DNA from: Candidatus Kapaibacterium sp.
GTDB taxonomy: Bacteria; Bacteroidota; Ignavibacteria; Palsa-1295
Length of the DNA: 23,331 nt
NCBI GenBank assembly: GCA_025450975.1
Contig: JANWLI010000026.1
Coordinates: 1 to 23,331 of the forward strand
Direction: 5' to 3'
Of the stretch, positions 14,843 through 23,331 are shown piece after piece (position 1 is the first letter of the stretch; every line of letters begins with the position of its first letter). The position numbers and the translations under genes were made by a program. The notes under the pieces were generated by a model. That model saw only the letters and a program-made list of their open reading frames with translations. It had not been told where the DNA came from and did no database searches.

Positions 14843-16104
14843 TGAAGAAACCCCTTCGCAGTCCCTACGATCTCCTGGCGATCACCGACTACCGGAATTT
14901 CCTTCTCTCGCGATTACTCCTCTTCATCGGGCTCGAGATGCAGTTTATCGTGATCGGCTGGCTGCTTTACGATATGACGAAAGATCCGCTGATCCTCGGC
15001 ATTGTCGGCCTCTGTGAAGCACTGCCTGCACTCCTGATCACTCCGTTCGGCGGACATTTTGCGGATAAGCATGACCGGCGCAGCATTGTCAAGTGGGCAT
15101 TTATTGTCGCCTTTATCTCGACGATTGGCCTCGTGTTCACGGCCTCGAATCTCGATACCCTGGAGAAACAGTCAGCGCTCTATCTTATCTACGGAATGAT
15201 CATCATTCAAGGATTTGCTCGTGGATTTGCAGGTCCGGCAATGATGGCGCTTGTTGTCCAGCTTGTGCCGCGTGAGCGAATACCACAGAGCACGGCGTTT
15301 AATTCATCGGCATGGCAGATCGGCTCGATCGCCGGGCCGGCCATCGGCGGGCTGATCTTCGGGTTTACGAGCGCCACTGCTGCCCTTGTGGTGGCAACCG
15401 TCATCCTCGGCGTATCTCTCTCGATGTTATTCCAGGTGCCGAGCTATCCGATGCCGGAGCGCAAGGAGCAGGACCGGTTCAAGACAAACTTTATCGAAGG
15501 CTGGAAATTTGTTCGCGGCAATCAACTGGTGCTTGCTCCGATCTCTATGGATATGTTTGCCGTGCTCTTTGGCGGAGCCGTTGCCTTGCTTCCGGTCTTT
15601 GCCAGCGATATCCTTATGGTGGGGCCACAAGGATTGGGGATCCTCCGCGCTGCACCTTCGATCGGCGCGATCTCGAAGGGCTATTACCTGGCGCACAATC
15701 CGCTACGCGGCAGGATGGGGTCGAAGTTCTTGTGGTCAGTGATCGGCTTTGGCGGATCGATCATCATATTTGCGATATCAAAGAATGTCATCCTGTCGTT
15801 TGCAATGCTTGCACTCTCCGGGGCATTTGATAATATTTCCGTCATCATCCGCGCACAGGTAGTTCAACTGGTAACGCCGGATCACATGCGCGGCCGCGTC
15901 TCGGCTGTGGACTCCATGTTCATCATCAGCTCGAATGAGATCGGAGCATTCGAATCGGGGTTTGCGGCTAAGCTGATGGGGACGGTGCCATCGGTCATCT
16001 TCGGCGGATCGATGACGATCCTGACGGTCGGGCTTACTGCTATGTTAGCGCCCAAACTGAGACGTGCGAAATTCGAGGACCTGCAACAGGCCAACATTGC
16101 CTAG
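14842..16104 (+). CDS. MFS transporter, DHA3/EntS-like exporter
   Basis: A 420-residue inner-membrane protein with about 12 hydrophobic segments. MFS motif A is clear as GGHFADKHDRRSIV (70-83). The segments FARGFAGPAMMALVVQLVPRERIPQSTAFNSSAWQIGSIAGPAIGG and LLPVFASDILMVGPQGLGILRAAPSIGA are characteristic of the EntS/DHA3-type group, which exports siderophores, macrolides and other drugs with proton antiport. The substrate here is unknown. The start overlaps the pseudouridine synthase stop as TAATG. Its TAG lies only three bases from the divIVA stop on the other strand, and I see no terminator between the two. Confidence 0.88.
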   Translation: MKKPLRSPYDLLAITDYRNFLLSRLLLFIGLEMQFIVIGWLLYDMTKDPLILGIVGLCEALPALLITPFGGHFADKHDRRSIVKWAFIVAFISTIGLVFTASNLDTLEKQSALYLIYGMIIIQGFARGFAGPAMMALVVQLVPRERIPQSTAFNSSAWQIGSIAGPAIGGLIFGFTSATAALVVATVILGVSLSMLFQVPSYPMPERKEQDRFKTNFIEGWKFVRGNQLVLAPISMDMFAVLFGGAVALLPVFASDILMVGPQGLGILRAAPSIGAISKGYYLAHNPLRGRMGSKFLWSVIGFGGSIIIFAISKNVILSFAMLALSGAFDNISVIIRAQVVQLVTPDHMRGRVSAVDSMFIISSNEIGAFESGFAAKLMGTVPSVIFGGSMTILTVGLTAMLAPKLRRAKFEDLQQANIA

Positions 16105-16107
16105 GGA

Positions 16108-16557
16108 TTACTTCTCTTCCAGTTTGGAAATATAGACGGAAAAGCCCTCTAAGACAGACTTCATTCGTGCCACTGTGGATTCGTATTCGGCCTTAAGCCT
16201 TGTCACCTCACCCCGTGCGCGCTCAATTTCGAGGGGCAATTCCTGCATCATTTTATCGCGCTCAAACCGTGCTTTTTCGAGAAGGAGCGAGGCTTCTTTC
16301 TGCGCCTGTTCCTCCATTTTCATCGCTGTTTGCTGCGCAGCTAACAAAGTCTTTTCGAGTGAGCTTTCGATCTTCAGGTAATGCTCGATCTTTTTCTTCG
16401 TTCCGATCAGCTCCTCCTCAAGTGATATATTATCACGAGTGAGCGTATCAACTTCATTCGATACTTCATCAAGAAAACGACGTACTTCATCGGCGTCGTA
16501 GCCGCGCATTTTCTGCTCGAACTCTTTTTTCTTGATCTCCAGGGCTGATATTGACAT
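16108..16557 (-). CDS. DivIVA-domain coiled-coil protein
   Basis: A 149-residue cytoplasmic protein. The N-terminus (SISALEIKKKEFEQKMRGYDADEVRRFLDEV, residues 2-32) is the DivIVA/GpsB lipid-binding head, including the RGYD turn and FLDEV. The rest, about 33-146, is almost continuous coiled coil rich in Glu, Lys and Leu. DivIVA proteins gather at negatively curved membrane and recruit division or envelope partners; in this lineage the exact role is not established. It lies 46 bases downstream of yggS on the same strand, as in the yggS-divIVA neighbourhood of many bacteria. No strong Shine-Dalgarno precedes the ATG. Confidence 0.87.
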   Translation of the reverse strand: MSISALEIKKKEFEQKMRGYDADEVRRFLDEVSNEVDTLTRDNISLEEELIGTKKKIEHYLKIESSLEKTLLAAQQTAMKMEEQAQKEASLLLEKARFERDKMMQELPLEIERARGEVTRLKAEYESTVARMKSVLEGFSVYISKLEEK

Positions 16558-16603
16558 GGGAAATGTAATTTACGTACTGCAAAAATACGAGAAAGTCTAG
16601 TCT

Positions 16604-17293
16604 CTAGACCCGCTCTCCGAAGATCGCCGTACCGATCCGGATGATCGTCGCGCCCTCTTCGATGGCAACCTCGAAGTCATTGGTCATCCCCATCGAGAGC
16701 TGGTTGAACTCGGCTAGGTCGGGATAGTTGCGTGCTATGCGGCCGTGCAGGTTATGTAACGCACGGAAATACGGACGCGTATTCTCCGGATAGTCTTCAT
16801 ACGGTGCGACGGTCATGAGGCCACGGACACGGAGGTTCGTGGTTTGCTCCAGGATCTCCCGCATCAACGGCTCTGCCTGATCGGCAAGTACACCGTTCTT
16901 CGTCGGCTCGTTAGCGATATTCACTTCGATGAGAATATCAATGGTTCGTCCTGCCTGCTCGGCACGCTTGCCGAGCTCCTGCGCCGTTTCAGCGGAGTCG
17001 ATCGAATGAACAAGCGAGACAAATGGAGCAATGTACTTAGCTTTATTCGATTGTAGGTGGCCGACAAGATGCCAGTGGATCAGCGTTGAGAGCTGGTCGT
17101 GCTTCTTGATCAGCTCCTGCACACGGTTCTCGCCGAAGTCACGGAGCCCTGCATCATACGCTTCCTCGATCGTTGAAACGCCCTGCGTCTTAGAGACGGC
17201 AACGAGGGTGATCTCATCGGACGAACGCCCTGCCCGCTCTGCAGCAAGTGCGATACGTTGACGAACATCGGCGATATGTGCGTTCAAACTCAC
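16604..17293 (-). CDS. yggS: YggS/PROSC-family pyridoxal phosphate homeostasis protein
   Basis: A 229-residue cytoplasmic PLP-binding protein with the fold-type III barrel of alanine racemase N-domains; family members buffer free PLP and affect amino-acid and keto-acid pools. Lys35 in LVAVSKTQ binds PLP. Other hallmarks are FGENRVQEL (53-61), WHLVGHLQSNKAK (73-85), LMTVAP and the C-terminal SMGMTNDFEVAIEEGATIIRIGTAIFG. The start is GTG at 17293, which gives the normal distance to Lys35, and no later ATG would keep the domain. The start lies only six bases downstream of the T-run of the atp terminator, leaving no room for an ordinary promoter or leader between them. Confidence 0.92.
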   Translation of the reverse strand: MSLNAHIADVRQRIALAAERAGRSSDEITLVAVSKTQGVSTIEEAYDAGLRDFGENRVQELIKKHDQLSTLIHWHLVGHLQSNKAKYIAPFVSLVHSIDSAETAQELGKRAEQAGRTIDILIEVNIANEPTKNGVLADQAEPLMREILEQTTNLRVRGLMTVAPYEDYPENTRPYFRALHNLHGRIARNYPDLAEFNQLSMGMTNDFEVAIEEGATIIRIGTAIFGERV

Positions 17294-17299
17294 AGATAC

Positions 17300-17331
17300 A
17301 AAAATGCGCAGGTTTATAAGACCTGCGCATT
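17300..17331 (-). terminator. intrinsic terminator at the end of the atp cluster
   Basis: Read on the minus strand, an 11-bp perfect stem (AATGCGCAGGT with ACCTGCGCATT, 7-base loop) runs into five T, two of them in the stem. It lies 20 bases past the atpG stop. The plus-strand direction lacks a T-run, so it should act on atp transcription. The yggS GTG begins six bases further on. Confidence 0.85.
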
Positions 17332-17351
17332 AATACCAGATAATTTAATAC

Positions 17352-18263
17352 TTACCCTTTAGCAAGTGCTTCTGCACCGCCGACGATCTCAAGGATTTCC
17401 TTCGTGATCGCTGCCTGACGAGCCTTGTTATACTTAAGCTGTAGGGCGTTGATGAGATCTTTCGCGTTCTTTGTCGCAGAATCCATGGCCGACATACGCG
17501 CACCCTGTTCTGCAGCGTTCGACTCGAGAAGTGTTTTCCAGACCTGTGTCCGCAGATGGCGGGGTACAAGCACTTCAAGGATATCTGCCGGCGACGGCTC
17601 GTAGATATAATCGAGGCTTGCGCGGCCTTTGAGCTGCTCTTCAAGCGACGAACCTTCGAGGATCGGCAGCAGGCGCTCGGCAGTCTGACGCTGTGTCATC
17701 ACCGACTTGAACTCGTTATAGACCACTTCGACGCGGTCGTACTCGCCATTGGAGAACAACTCGGTCGCACGGTTAACGAGCTGTTCGGCCGTTTCAAACT
17801 GTAATTTCGAAAAGAGGCCTACATAGCGCTCGATCACATCGTATCCGTGCTTCGTGAAATAATCGGTACCGCGGCGGCCGACAGTGATCACCGATAGGCG
17901 ACCATTGCGCTTATGGGAGGCATAGAGTTCGTTGATCCTGTTTTCCGTGAAGCGGATCAGGTTTGCATTGAAGGCGCCGGCCAGGCCGCGATCGCTCGTA
18001 ACGACGATAAGAAGCACGCGTTCCTGCTCACCTTCGGGAAGCTTACGGCCGAAGAGCAGTGGCGATTTTGCGATCTCTTTCGTAGCGGCGGTGAGCAAGT
18101 CCTTCAGCAATGCGTCAAGTGCTTTTGCATACGGACGAGCCGAGATCATCGCATCCTGTGCACGGCGAAGCTTCGCCGCTGCGACCATCTTCATGGCCTG
18201 CGTGATCTTCGATGTTGCCTTCACACCGACAATGCGGCGGCGTATTTCTCTTAATGTAGCCAT
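17352..18263 (-). CDS. atpG: F-type ATP synthase gamma subunit
   Basis: The gamma subunit is the central shaft of F1, turning inside the alpha/beta ring and contacting the c-ring. The 303-residue protein has the conserved N-terminal helix (MATLREIRRRIVGVKATSKITQAMKMVAAAKLRRAQ, 1-36), the Rossmann-like middle with TSDRGLAGAFNANLIR (about 89-104), and the C-terminal helix (ESNAAEQGARMSAMDSATKNAKDLI to ILEIVGGAEAL). It is a little longer than the usual 285-295. It is the last atp gene here; atpD and atpC are absent and must lie elsewhere. It is separated from atpA by a GWxTD gene that ends 41 bases upstream. Confidence 0.97.
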   Translation of the reverse strand: MATLREIRRRIVGVKATSKITQAMKMVAAAKLRRAQDAMISARPYAKALDALLKDLLTAATKEIAKSPLLFGRKLPEGEQERVLLIVVTSDRGLAGAFNANLIRFTENRINELYASHKRNGRLSVITVGRRGTDYFTKHGYDVIERYVGLFSKLQFETAEQLVNRATELFSNGEYDRVEVVYNEFKSVMTQRQTAERLLPILEGSSLEEQLKGRASLDYIYEPSPADILEVLVPRHLRTQVWKTLLESNAAEQGARMSAMDSATKNAKDLINALQLKYNKARQAAITKEILEIVGGAEALAKG

Positions 18264-18304
18264 CGATAAAATTGCTAAAACCTGAGAGACTTCCCTTCTT
18301 CACT

Positions 18305-19396
18305 CTAAAACCACACCTGCATCTTCTTCGGTAACCCCCGTGGAATCGGCCCGGAAAGCTCTCCCGGCACGTTCGAATAGATCTGCCTTCCATCGAGTGT
18401 TCCGCTAAACTCTAGCAAGAACAATGCCGTCGGTATATTCCTGACACGGCTCCGGTACACCCAAAGCTCATACCGATATGTCGCGTCGTAGACGGAATAC
18501 TCGTTCTCCGTTGCATCGGGCTCACCATAAATGGCAAGCACGCGACCGACATCGGTGCTGATGCCAAGTTTGCGCGGACGCGAGTAGCGCTGATTTGCCT
18601 TCTGCACACGAAGCTCGTACTGCAACCGTGCTTCGTTCAGTGGCGTCTGCGGCGTAAGATCGCGCTTACGCCAAAACTCGTCGAGCCATTCTTCGAGTGC
18701 ATACGTCGACCGAGTTGCATCGAAGGCAGCAAGTTCTTCTGGCTTCGCAATGTAGATCAATGCTGAGCGCAGTGAATCTTTGCGGCTCACCGGAGATGTG
18801 GCTGAGCTTAAGGTAAAGGCAACGCCTGCTTCCAGACCTGCCCACCACAAGATCTTATTTTCGATACCTACGGTACGTTTTCCACGGTATTCGCCAGCAA
18901 GACGAACCTCGATCGCAGGCGACAGATCGAATCTGCTGCCCACGACTCCGCGAAAGCCAAATCCTACCTCTTCAAAACGTACGGAATCGTCGAAGAAGAG
19001 GAATGCAGCTTCACCGAAGATCGATGTTTTTTCCGTCGGCCGTAAGAGCGTCTCCCGAAGTCCGAGATGCACACCTGTCGAGATCGGCGTGCCGATGCCA
19101 ACCTTCGCACCGAAGACGAGATTGAGCCCGCCCGGACGTGCCAGAAAATCGAAGCCGATATCCGGCGACAAGTGCGTCTTAAATACTCCGTTATTGTAGC
19201 CTTCGTACAGTCCCACTCCTGCCGTCAGGATGCCTTCGAGGACGCGAGGATGAGCCTCTGAAGTCTTCGATGTGCCTGAGGTCGGCTCGAATGTGATCGT
19301 ACTATCCTGCTGTGCAAGCAGCAGTGAAGAAAAGAGAAGTTGCCAAAGAACAATGGTAAACGTTGCAGCGGAGCGCATAGATGATCGTTGAATCAT
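18305..19396 (-). CDS. outer-membrane barrel/GWxTD-domain fusion protein inside the atp cluster
   Basis: A 363-residue exported protein with a signal peptide ending near LLLAQ. Residues about 52-196 are alternating, Gly/aromatic-rich strands (ILTAGVGLYEGYNNG, LNLVFGAKVGIG, VGFGFRGVVGSRFDL, AGLEAGVAFTLS) that look like a small outer-membrane beta-barrel. From about 217 the chain matches GWxTD proteins: LEEWLDEFWRKRD, TPLNEARLQYELRVQKANQRYS, TDVGRVLAIYGEPDA and YELWVY. The namesake GWxTD reads GISTD (278-282), so the Trp is lost. The start is uncertain: ATG 19396 has GGAGG only 2 bases away, while ATG 19378 gives a cleaner signal peptide but sits about 20 bases from it. GWxTD function is not established in general. 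Confidence 0.75.
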   Translation of the reverse strand: MIQRSSMRSAATFTIVLWQLLFSSLLLAQQDSTITFEPTSGTSKTSEAHPRVLEGILTAGVGLYEGYNNGVFKTHLSPDIGFDFLARPGGLNLVFGAKVGIGTPISTGVHLGLRETLLRPTEKTSIFGEAAFLFFDDSVRFEEVGFGFRGVVGSRFDLSPAIEVRLAGEYRGKRTVGIENKILWWAGLEAGVAFTLSSATSPVSRKDSLRSALIYIAKPEELAAFDATRSTYALEEWLDEFWRKRDLTPQTPLNEARLQYELRVQKANQRYSRPRKLGISTDVGRVLAIYGEPDATENEYSVYDATYRYELWVYRSRVRNIPTALFLLEFSGTLDGRQIYSNVPGELSGPIPRGLPKKMQVWF

Positions 19397-19440
19397 TTCC
19401 TCCGTGAACCCTAAGACGGGCTGCAAGTTTCTGCTAAAAT

Positions 19441-19471
19441 GCCAGAGACGCGCCTTTTAGGCGCGTCTGGC
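19441..19471 (-). terminator. hairpin after atpA, possible partial terminator
   Basis: On the minus strand GCCAG-ACGCGCC pairs with GGCGCGT-CT-CTGGC around a five-base loop (a 12-bp stem with a two-base bulge). It is followed by ATTTTAG, a weak T-run. It starts 8 bases after the atpA stop and 45 bases before the GWxTD ATG. It could end part of the transcripts or protect the atpA end from decay. Confidence 0.55.
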
Positions 19472-19478
19472 GGTACAA

Positions 19479-21023
<1,545 letters not shown>

Positions 21024-21035
21024 ATTGGTTCAGAG

Positions 21036-21836
21036 TTATTGACTTCCTAAATTTTCCGATGGGTCGGGTGGCTTCAGGGCCACCATCTCCGTGATCATGG
21101 CAACGACGCCAATGCTTCCCGGGCCCGGCGCACGAAAGACAGATTTTACTAATCCGTATCCCTGTGCATAAAACTTTACTAATTCCGTATAGCCGACGCG
21201 TGTCACCGTCATGAGCACGCTGTCGAATGTGCCGACCGGTGTTTCCACCGAATCGAGAAAATCGCCGATCACGCAGTAGACGCTGTCATCATACTTCTCA
21301 TGCCAGGCATTTCCCTGCTTCAGCGGAGCAACGAGAAAGACAGCATTGAGGCGATTGTTAATGGAGTTATTCATCACCATCATTGCGATCGAATCGTCGA
21401 CATAGTAGTGAGCAGTTGCTCTGCCAGTGTCGAGTCCTCCGACGCGGTAGCCTTTCGTCTCGCAGAGAACGAGCGGCAAATGCTGCAGCGAGAATGCCGT
21501 ATCGCTGATCACGCGATGCGTATTGAATGCCGTATCGCTTGCCACGACTCTTCCCGAATCGTCCATGCGCAGACGCACGGTACGATGTGTCCACGACGCA
21601 CCCGGCTTCATCGGCCAGAAGTAGCTGATCGCTGTGCCCGGTTCTCCGGTACGCGTCGGCTTCAGCTTCGATCCTTCACGAACCTGGACCTGCGTCTTCG
21701 GCTTATCGGTTTTCGATGAACTCTTTTTCTTGCTTTTCTGCGCAGCTGCTTCGTCGATGCCGAAGAGCATAACTACAAGAAAAGCGAGGAGGGGGAGTCC
21801 CCATGTCATATAATATCCGTTTCGAACCCTAACCAT
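21036..21836 (-). CDS. exported protein of unknown function between atpH and atpA
   Basis: A 266-residue protein. I choose ATG 21836 because AGGAG lies 7 bases before it, one of the few good ribosome binding sites in the window; GTG 21851 is an upstream in-frame option. It has a signal peptide (WGLPLLAFLVVMLFGIDEAAAQ, cleavage near AAAQ), then a Lys/Ser-rich linker (34-62). A beta-rich domain follows from about 70, with YFWPMKPGASWTHR, VETPVGTFDSVLMTVTR (197-213) and YAQGYGLVKSVF (223-234). The pattern PxGTFDSV followed by YAxGxGLVK is common in periplasmic or lipoprotein beta-domain proteins (DUF3108-like), an assignment from memory that needs testing. It has no evident link to ATP synthase beyond location. 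Confidence 0.72.
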   Translation of the reverse strand: MVRVRNGYYMTWGLPLLAFLVVMLFGIDEAAAQKSKKKSSSKTDKPKTQVQVREGSKLKPTRTGEPGTAISYFWPMKPGASWTHRTVRLRMDDSGRVVASDTAFNTHRVISDTAFSLQHLPLVLCETKGYRVGGLDTGRATAHYYVDDSIAMMVMNNSINNRLNAVFLVAPLKQGNAWHEKYDDSVYCVIGDFLDSVETPVGTFDSVLMTVTRVGYTELVKFYAQGYGLVKSVFRAPGPGSIGVVAMITEMVALKPPDPSENLGSQ

Positions 21837-21885
21837 TTCATCTCTCCTCACAATTATTGCTTTACGTCAAGCAACATTGCTATCT

Positions 21886-22434
21886 TCAGTTGACACCAAT
21901 TCCTTCAAGGAACTGCTGCCGCAATACTTCAAGCTGATGCTGTAAACTTGCGTCGATGAGCGTGTCGCCGACTTTTGCAATAAATCCGCCGCGGAGCGTC
22001 GGATCAATAGTAAACTCTGGGCGGATATGCTTTCCGCTATAGCGGGCGAGCGTTGCGACGATCTCCTTCTTCGCCTCGTCGTCGAGGGTGACGGCGCTCG
22101 TGATCTTTGCCGTTGTCGTATTATTTTTATCGTCAAGCAGCAGCAGATAATCTTTAGCCGTATTCCCGAGCTCTGCGCCGCGGCCTTTATCGACGATCAT
22201 AATAATGAAGTTCATCGCCAGTGGCGAGAGATGCTTCTCGAAGATCTCGCGCATGATCTTGTTCAGGACTTCATGGCGGACAACCGGTGTGTGGAGCACT
22301 GCTCGAAGCAACGATATCTCATCGAGCGCTTCGACAACGATCTTCATGTCGGCAGCTATGCGCTCATGCATTTTACGATCTTCAGCTTCGCCGAAGAGGG
22401 CAAGTCCGTACCTATGGGAAATACGATTGATCAT
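21886..22434 (-). CDS. atpH: F-type ATP synthase delta subunit
   Basis: Delta (OSCP in mitochondria) ties the top of the alpha/beta hexamer to the b stator. The 182-residue protein starts SHRYGLALFGEAEDRK after MINRI, shows VVEALDEISLLRAVLHTPVV, and ends with the family's signature ARYSGKHIRPEFTIDPTLRGGFIAKVGDTLIDASLQHQLEVLRQQF. Length is normal. Its ATG directly follows the atpF TAA with no spacer, so reinitiation by the same ribosome is likely. After its stop the usual order is broken by an unrelated exported protein before atpA. Confidence 0.94.
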   Translation of the reverse strand: MINRISHRYGLALFGEAEDRKMHERIAADMKIVVEALDEISLLRAVLHTPVVRHEVLNKIMREIFEKHLSPLAMNFIIMIVDKGRGAELGNTAKDYLLLLDDKNNTTTAKITSAVTLDDEAKKEIVATLARYSGKHIRPEFTIDPTLRGGFIAKVGDTLIDASLQHQLEVLRQQFLEGIGVN

Positions 22435-22926
22435 TTAGTTAGCCTGTTGTGGCAATTCCGAGATGAACTTGCGGACGACCTGCTTGTGCTTTTCGTCGTT
22501 AAGATTTTCGTCGAGCAGCTTTCCTGCAGCCAGCACTGCAAGATCTGCAGCGGTTGCACGAAGTTCTTCGATCGCCGTCTTCTTGTCACGTTCGATCTCC
22601 GCGCGTGCCTGGACGATAAGCTTCTGCGAGTCTTCGTGCGCCTTCGTCACCATTTCATGACGCATACGCTCGACGTACTCTTTGCCTTCGCGTAACTGGC
22701 GATGGATCTCGTCCTCATTGATCTTACGCTGACGCTCGGTCTCGGCAATAAGCTTCTCCGCTTCGGTACGGGCCAGTTCGGCCTTCGAGAGCGAATCGGC
22801 GATCGCCTGTTCTCGGTTACGGAGACTGGCAAGCATAGGTTTCCAGCCCATTTTAGAAAGTAACAGTAGCAGGACGCCAAAGACAATGAAGGTCCAGATC
22901 GAAAGTCCGGGGTTGATCTCAAGCAT
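22435..22926 (-). CDS. atpF: F-type ATP synthase b subunit
   Basis: The b subunit is the peripheral stalk that holds F1 still against the rotor. The 163-residue protein has an N-terminal membrane helix (about 8-26, LSIWTFIVFGVLLLLLSKM) preceded by the usual INPG, then the conserved WKPMLASLRNREQAIADSL and a long charged coiled coil (about 40-125) ending in the delta-binding region LAAGKLLDENLNDEKHKQVVRKFISEL. Length is typical. It begins 101 bases after atpE, across a structured intergenic stretch, and joins atpH without a gap. Confidence 0.95.
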   Translation of the reverse strand: MLEINPGLSIWTFIVFGVLLLLLSKMGWKPMLASLRNREQAIADSLSKAELARTEAEKLIAETERQRKINEDEIHRQLREGKEYVERMRHEMVTKAHEDSQKLIVQARAEIERDKKTAIEELRATAADLAVLAAGKLLDENLNDEKHKQVVRKFISELPQQAN

Positions 22927-22951
22927 AACGTATCAATTCTATAATATGAAC

Positions 22952-22990
22952 GGGACGCACGAGGTCTTAGAGTAAGACTCCGGGCGCCCG
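22952..22990 (-). promoter_or_regulatory. imperfect long hairpin between atpE and atpF
   Basis: The core GTCTTA/TAAGAC around GAG is extended by GC-rich, partly mismatched arms (GGGACGC side against GCGCCC side). It is the second of two hairpins between atpE and atpF and has no T-run, so it is more likely an mRNA stability or processing element than a terminator. Confidence 0.45.
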
Positions 22991-23005
22991 TGATAAACGA
23001 TCTGC

Positions 23006-23022
23006 CGTTCGCAAGGCGAACG
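23006..23022 (-). promoter_or_regulatory. short stable hairpin just after the atpE stop
   Basis: CGTTCGC pairs perfectly with GCGAACG around a three-base loop, 5 bases after the atpE TAA. It lacks a T-run. It could block 3' exonucleases and keep atpE mRNA abundant, as expected for the multi-copy c subunit. Confidence 0.5.
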
Positions 23023-23027
23023 TCGGG

Positions 23028-23255
23028 TTATTTACCTGCGAGAATGATGCAGATAACCAGTGCGAAGAGCGTAGCACCTTCGATAAGCGCTGCGGCGATG
23101 ATCATCGTTGTACGGATACCGCCGGCGATCTCAGGCTGACGGCCCGATACTTCAAGCGCTGCAGCGGCAAGCTTGCCGATTCCGAGACCTGCGCCAACGA
23201 CTGCTAATGCTGCACCTAATCCAGCTGCGATGTATGCGAATGCTGATGAATCCAT
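23028..23255 (-). CDS. atpE: F-type ATP synthase c subunit
   Basis: The c subunit forms the membrane rotor ring. The 75-residue protein is two hydrophobic helices joined by the conserved polar loop RQP (39-41). The ion-carrying carboxylate is Glu59 in AALIEGATLFALV. The sodium-type set (Gln in helix 1, Ser-Thr after the Glu) is absent: Gly60 follows the Glu and Ile26/Lys28 occupy the helix 1 region, so a proton-driven ring is the better reading. The AGLGAALAVVGAGLGIGKLAAA stretch is the usual glycine-rich inner helix. Upstream there are about 60 bases to the presumed end of atpB. Confidence 0.97.
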   Translation of the reverse strand: MDSSAFAYIAAGLGAALAVVGAGLGIGKLAAAALEVSGRQPEIAGGIRTTMIIAAALIEGATLFALVICIILAGK

Positions 23256-23315
23256 TTTTCTTCTGCTATAATTATGAATAAAATACAGTTCTATAAAAAC
23301 ACTCTTCCAACCCTA

Positions 23316-23331
23316 TTAGTGCGCTTGTGGC
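23316..23331 (-). CDS. possible 3' end of atpB (a subunit), only a few codons
   Basis: On the minus strand the edge reads CCA CAA GCG CAC TAA, a possible C-terminus PQAH then stop, 60 bases before atpE. The a subunit gene is expected here from usual gene order, and His-rich ends are common for it. Four codons cannot prove identity, so this is placement by context only. Confidence 0.3.

Noticed and set aside
22027..22695. 222-residue plus-strand frame across atpH and atpF
   Set aside because: It is antisense to two well-conserved ATP synthase genes and cysteine/leucine-rich without domain features.
23256..23315. Possible tRNA or small RNA upstream of atpE
   Set aside because: The stretch is short and AT-rich, with no cloverleaf or T-arm sequence.

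Overview
The window looks like a chromosomal segment from a Bacteroidota/Chlorobi-group (FCB) bacterium, perhaps an Ignavibacteria- or Kapabacteria-like lineage. This placement is inference from content: three secreted proteins end in type A type IX secretion (T9SS) sorting domains, there is a BamD lipoprotein and a GWxTD protein, Shine-Dalgarno sequences are mostly weak, and the ATP synthase cluster reads (atpB?)-E-F-H-A-G with no atpDC behind it. GC looks moderate, higher in the atp genes and clearly lower in the secreted gene at 4154-6277. I see no mobile element, CRISPR array, tRNA or rRNA. No gene-free stretch exceeds 300 bases; the longest gaps are 6278-6474 and 9844-10041.

Left part (1-4069, minus strand): a tight run transcribed right to left: glutamate dehydrogenase, a small bitopic envelope protein, bamD, a hotdog acyl-CoA thioesterase, a lone ABC ATPase and tgt (cut by the window edge). 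The last four are joined by a 1-base gap, ATGA and TAATG junctions, so they are probably co-transcribed and translationally coupled.

Middle part (4154-13719): two divergent T9SS substrates built of Asp-box beta-propeller repeats (4154-6277 minus, 6475-9843 plus) share a 197-bp promoter region containing a 16-bp perfect palindrome. Then come a dksA-like zinc-finger gene with a histone-H1-like tail, lspA and a SAM methyltransferase (overlapping or abutting), and a third T9SS substrate with a C-type lectin domain. A (GT)8 tract lies 20 bases before the lectin start, and a strong terminator follows the gene.

Right part: an rluD-type pseudouridine synthase and an MFS exporter (plus, TAATG-coupled) converge with a gap of only 3 bases on yggS-divIVA (minus). 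Upstream of yggS on the minus strand is the F-type ATP synthase cluster: atpE, atpF, atpH, an unknown exported protein, atpA, an outer-membrane barrel/GWxTD fusion protein and atpG, closed by an intrinsic terminator. Both non-ATPase genes have export signals and split the usual H-A-G order. Hairpins follow atpE, atpA and atpG; the first two come after subunits needed in several copies per complex.
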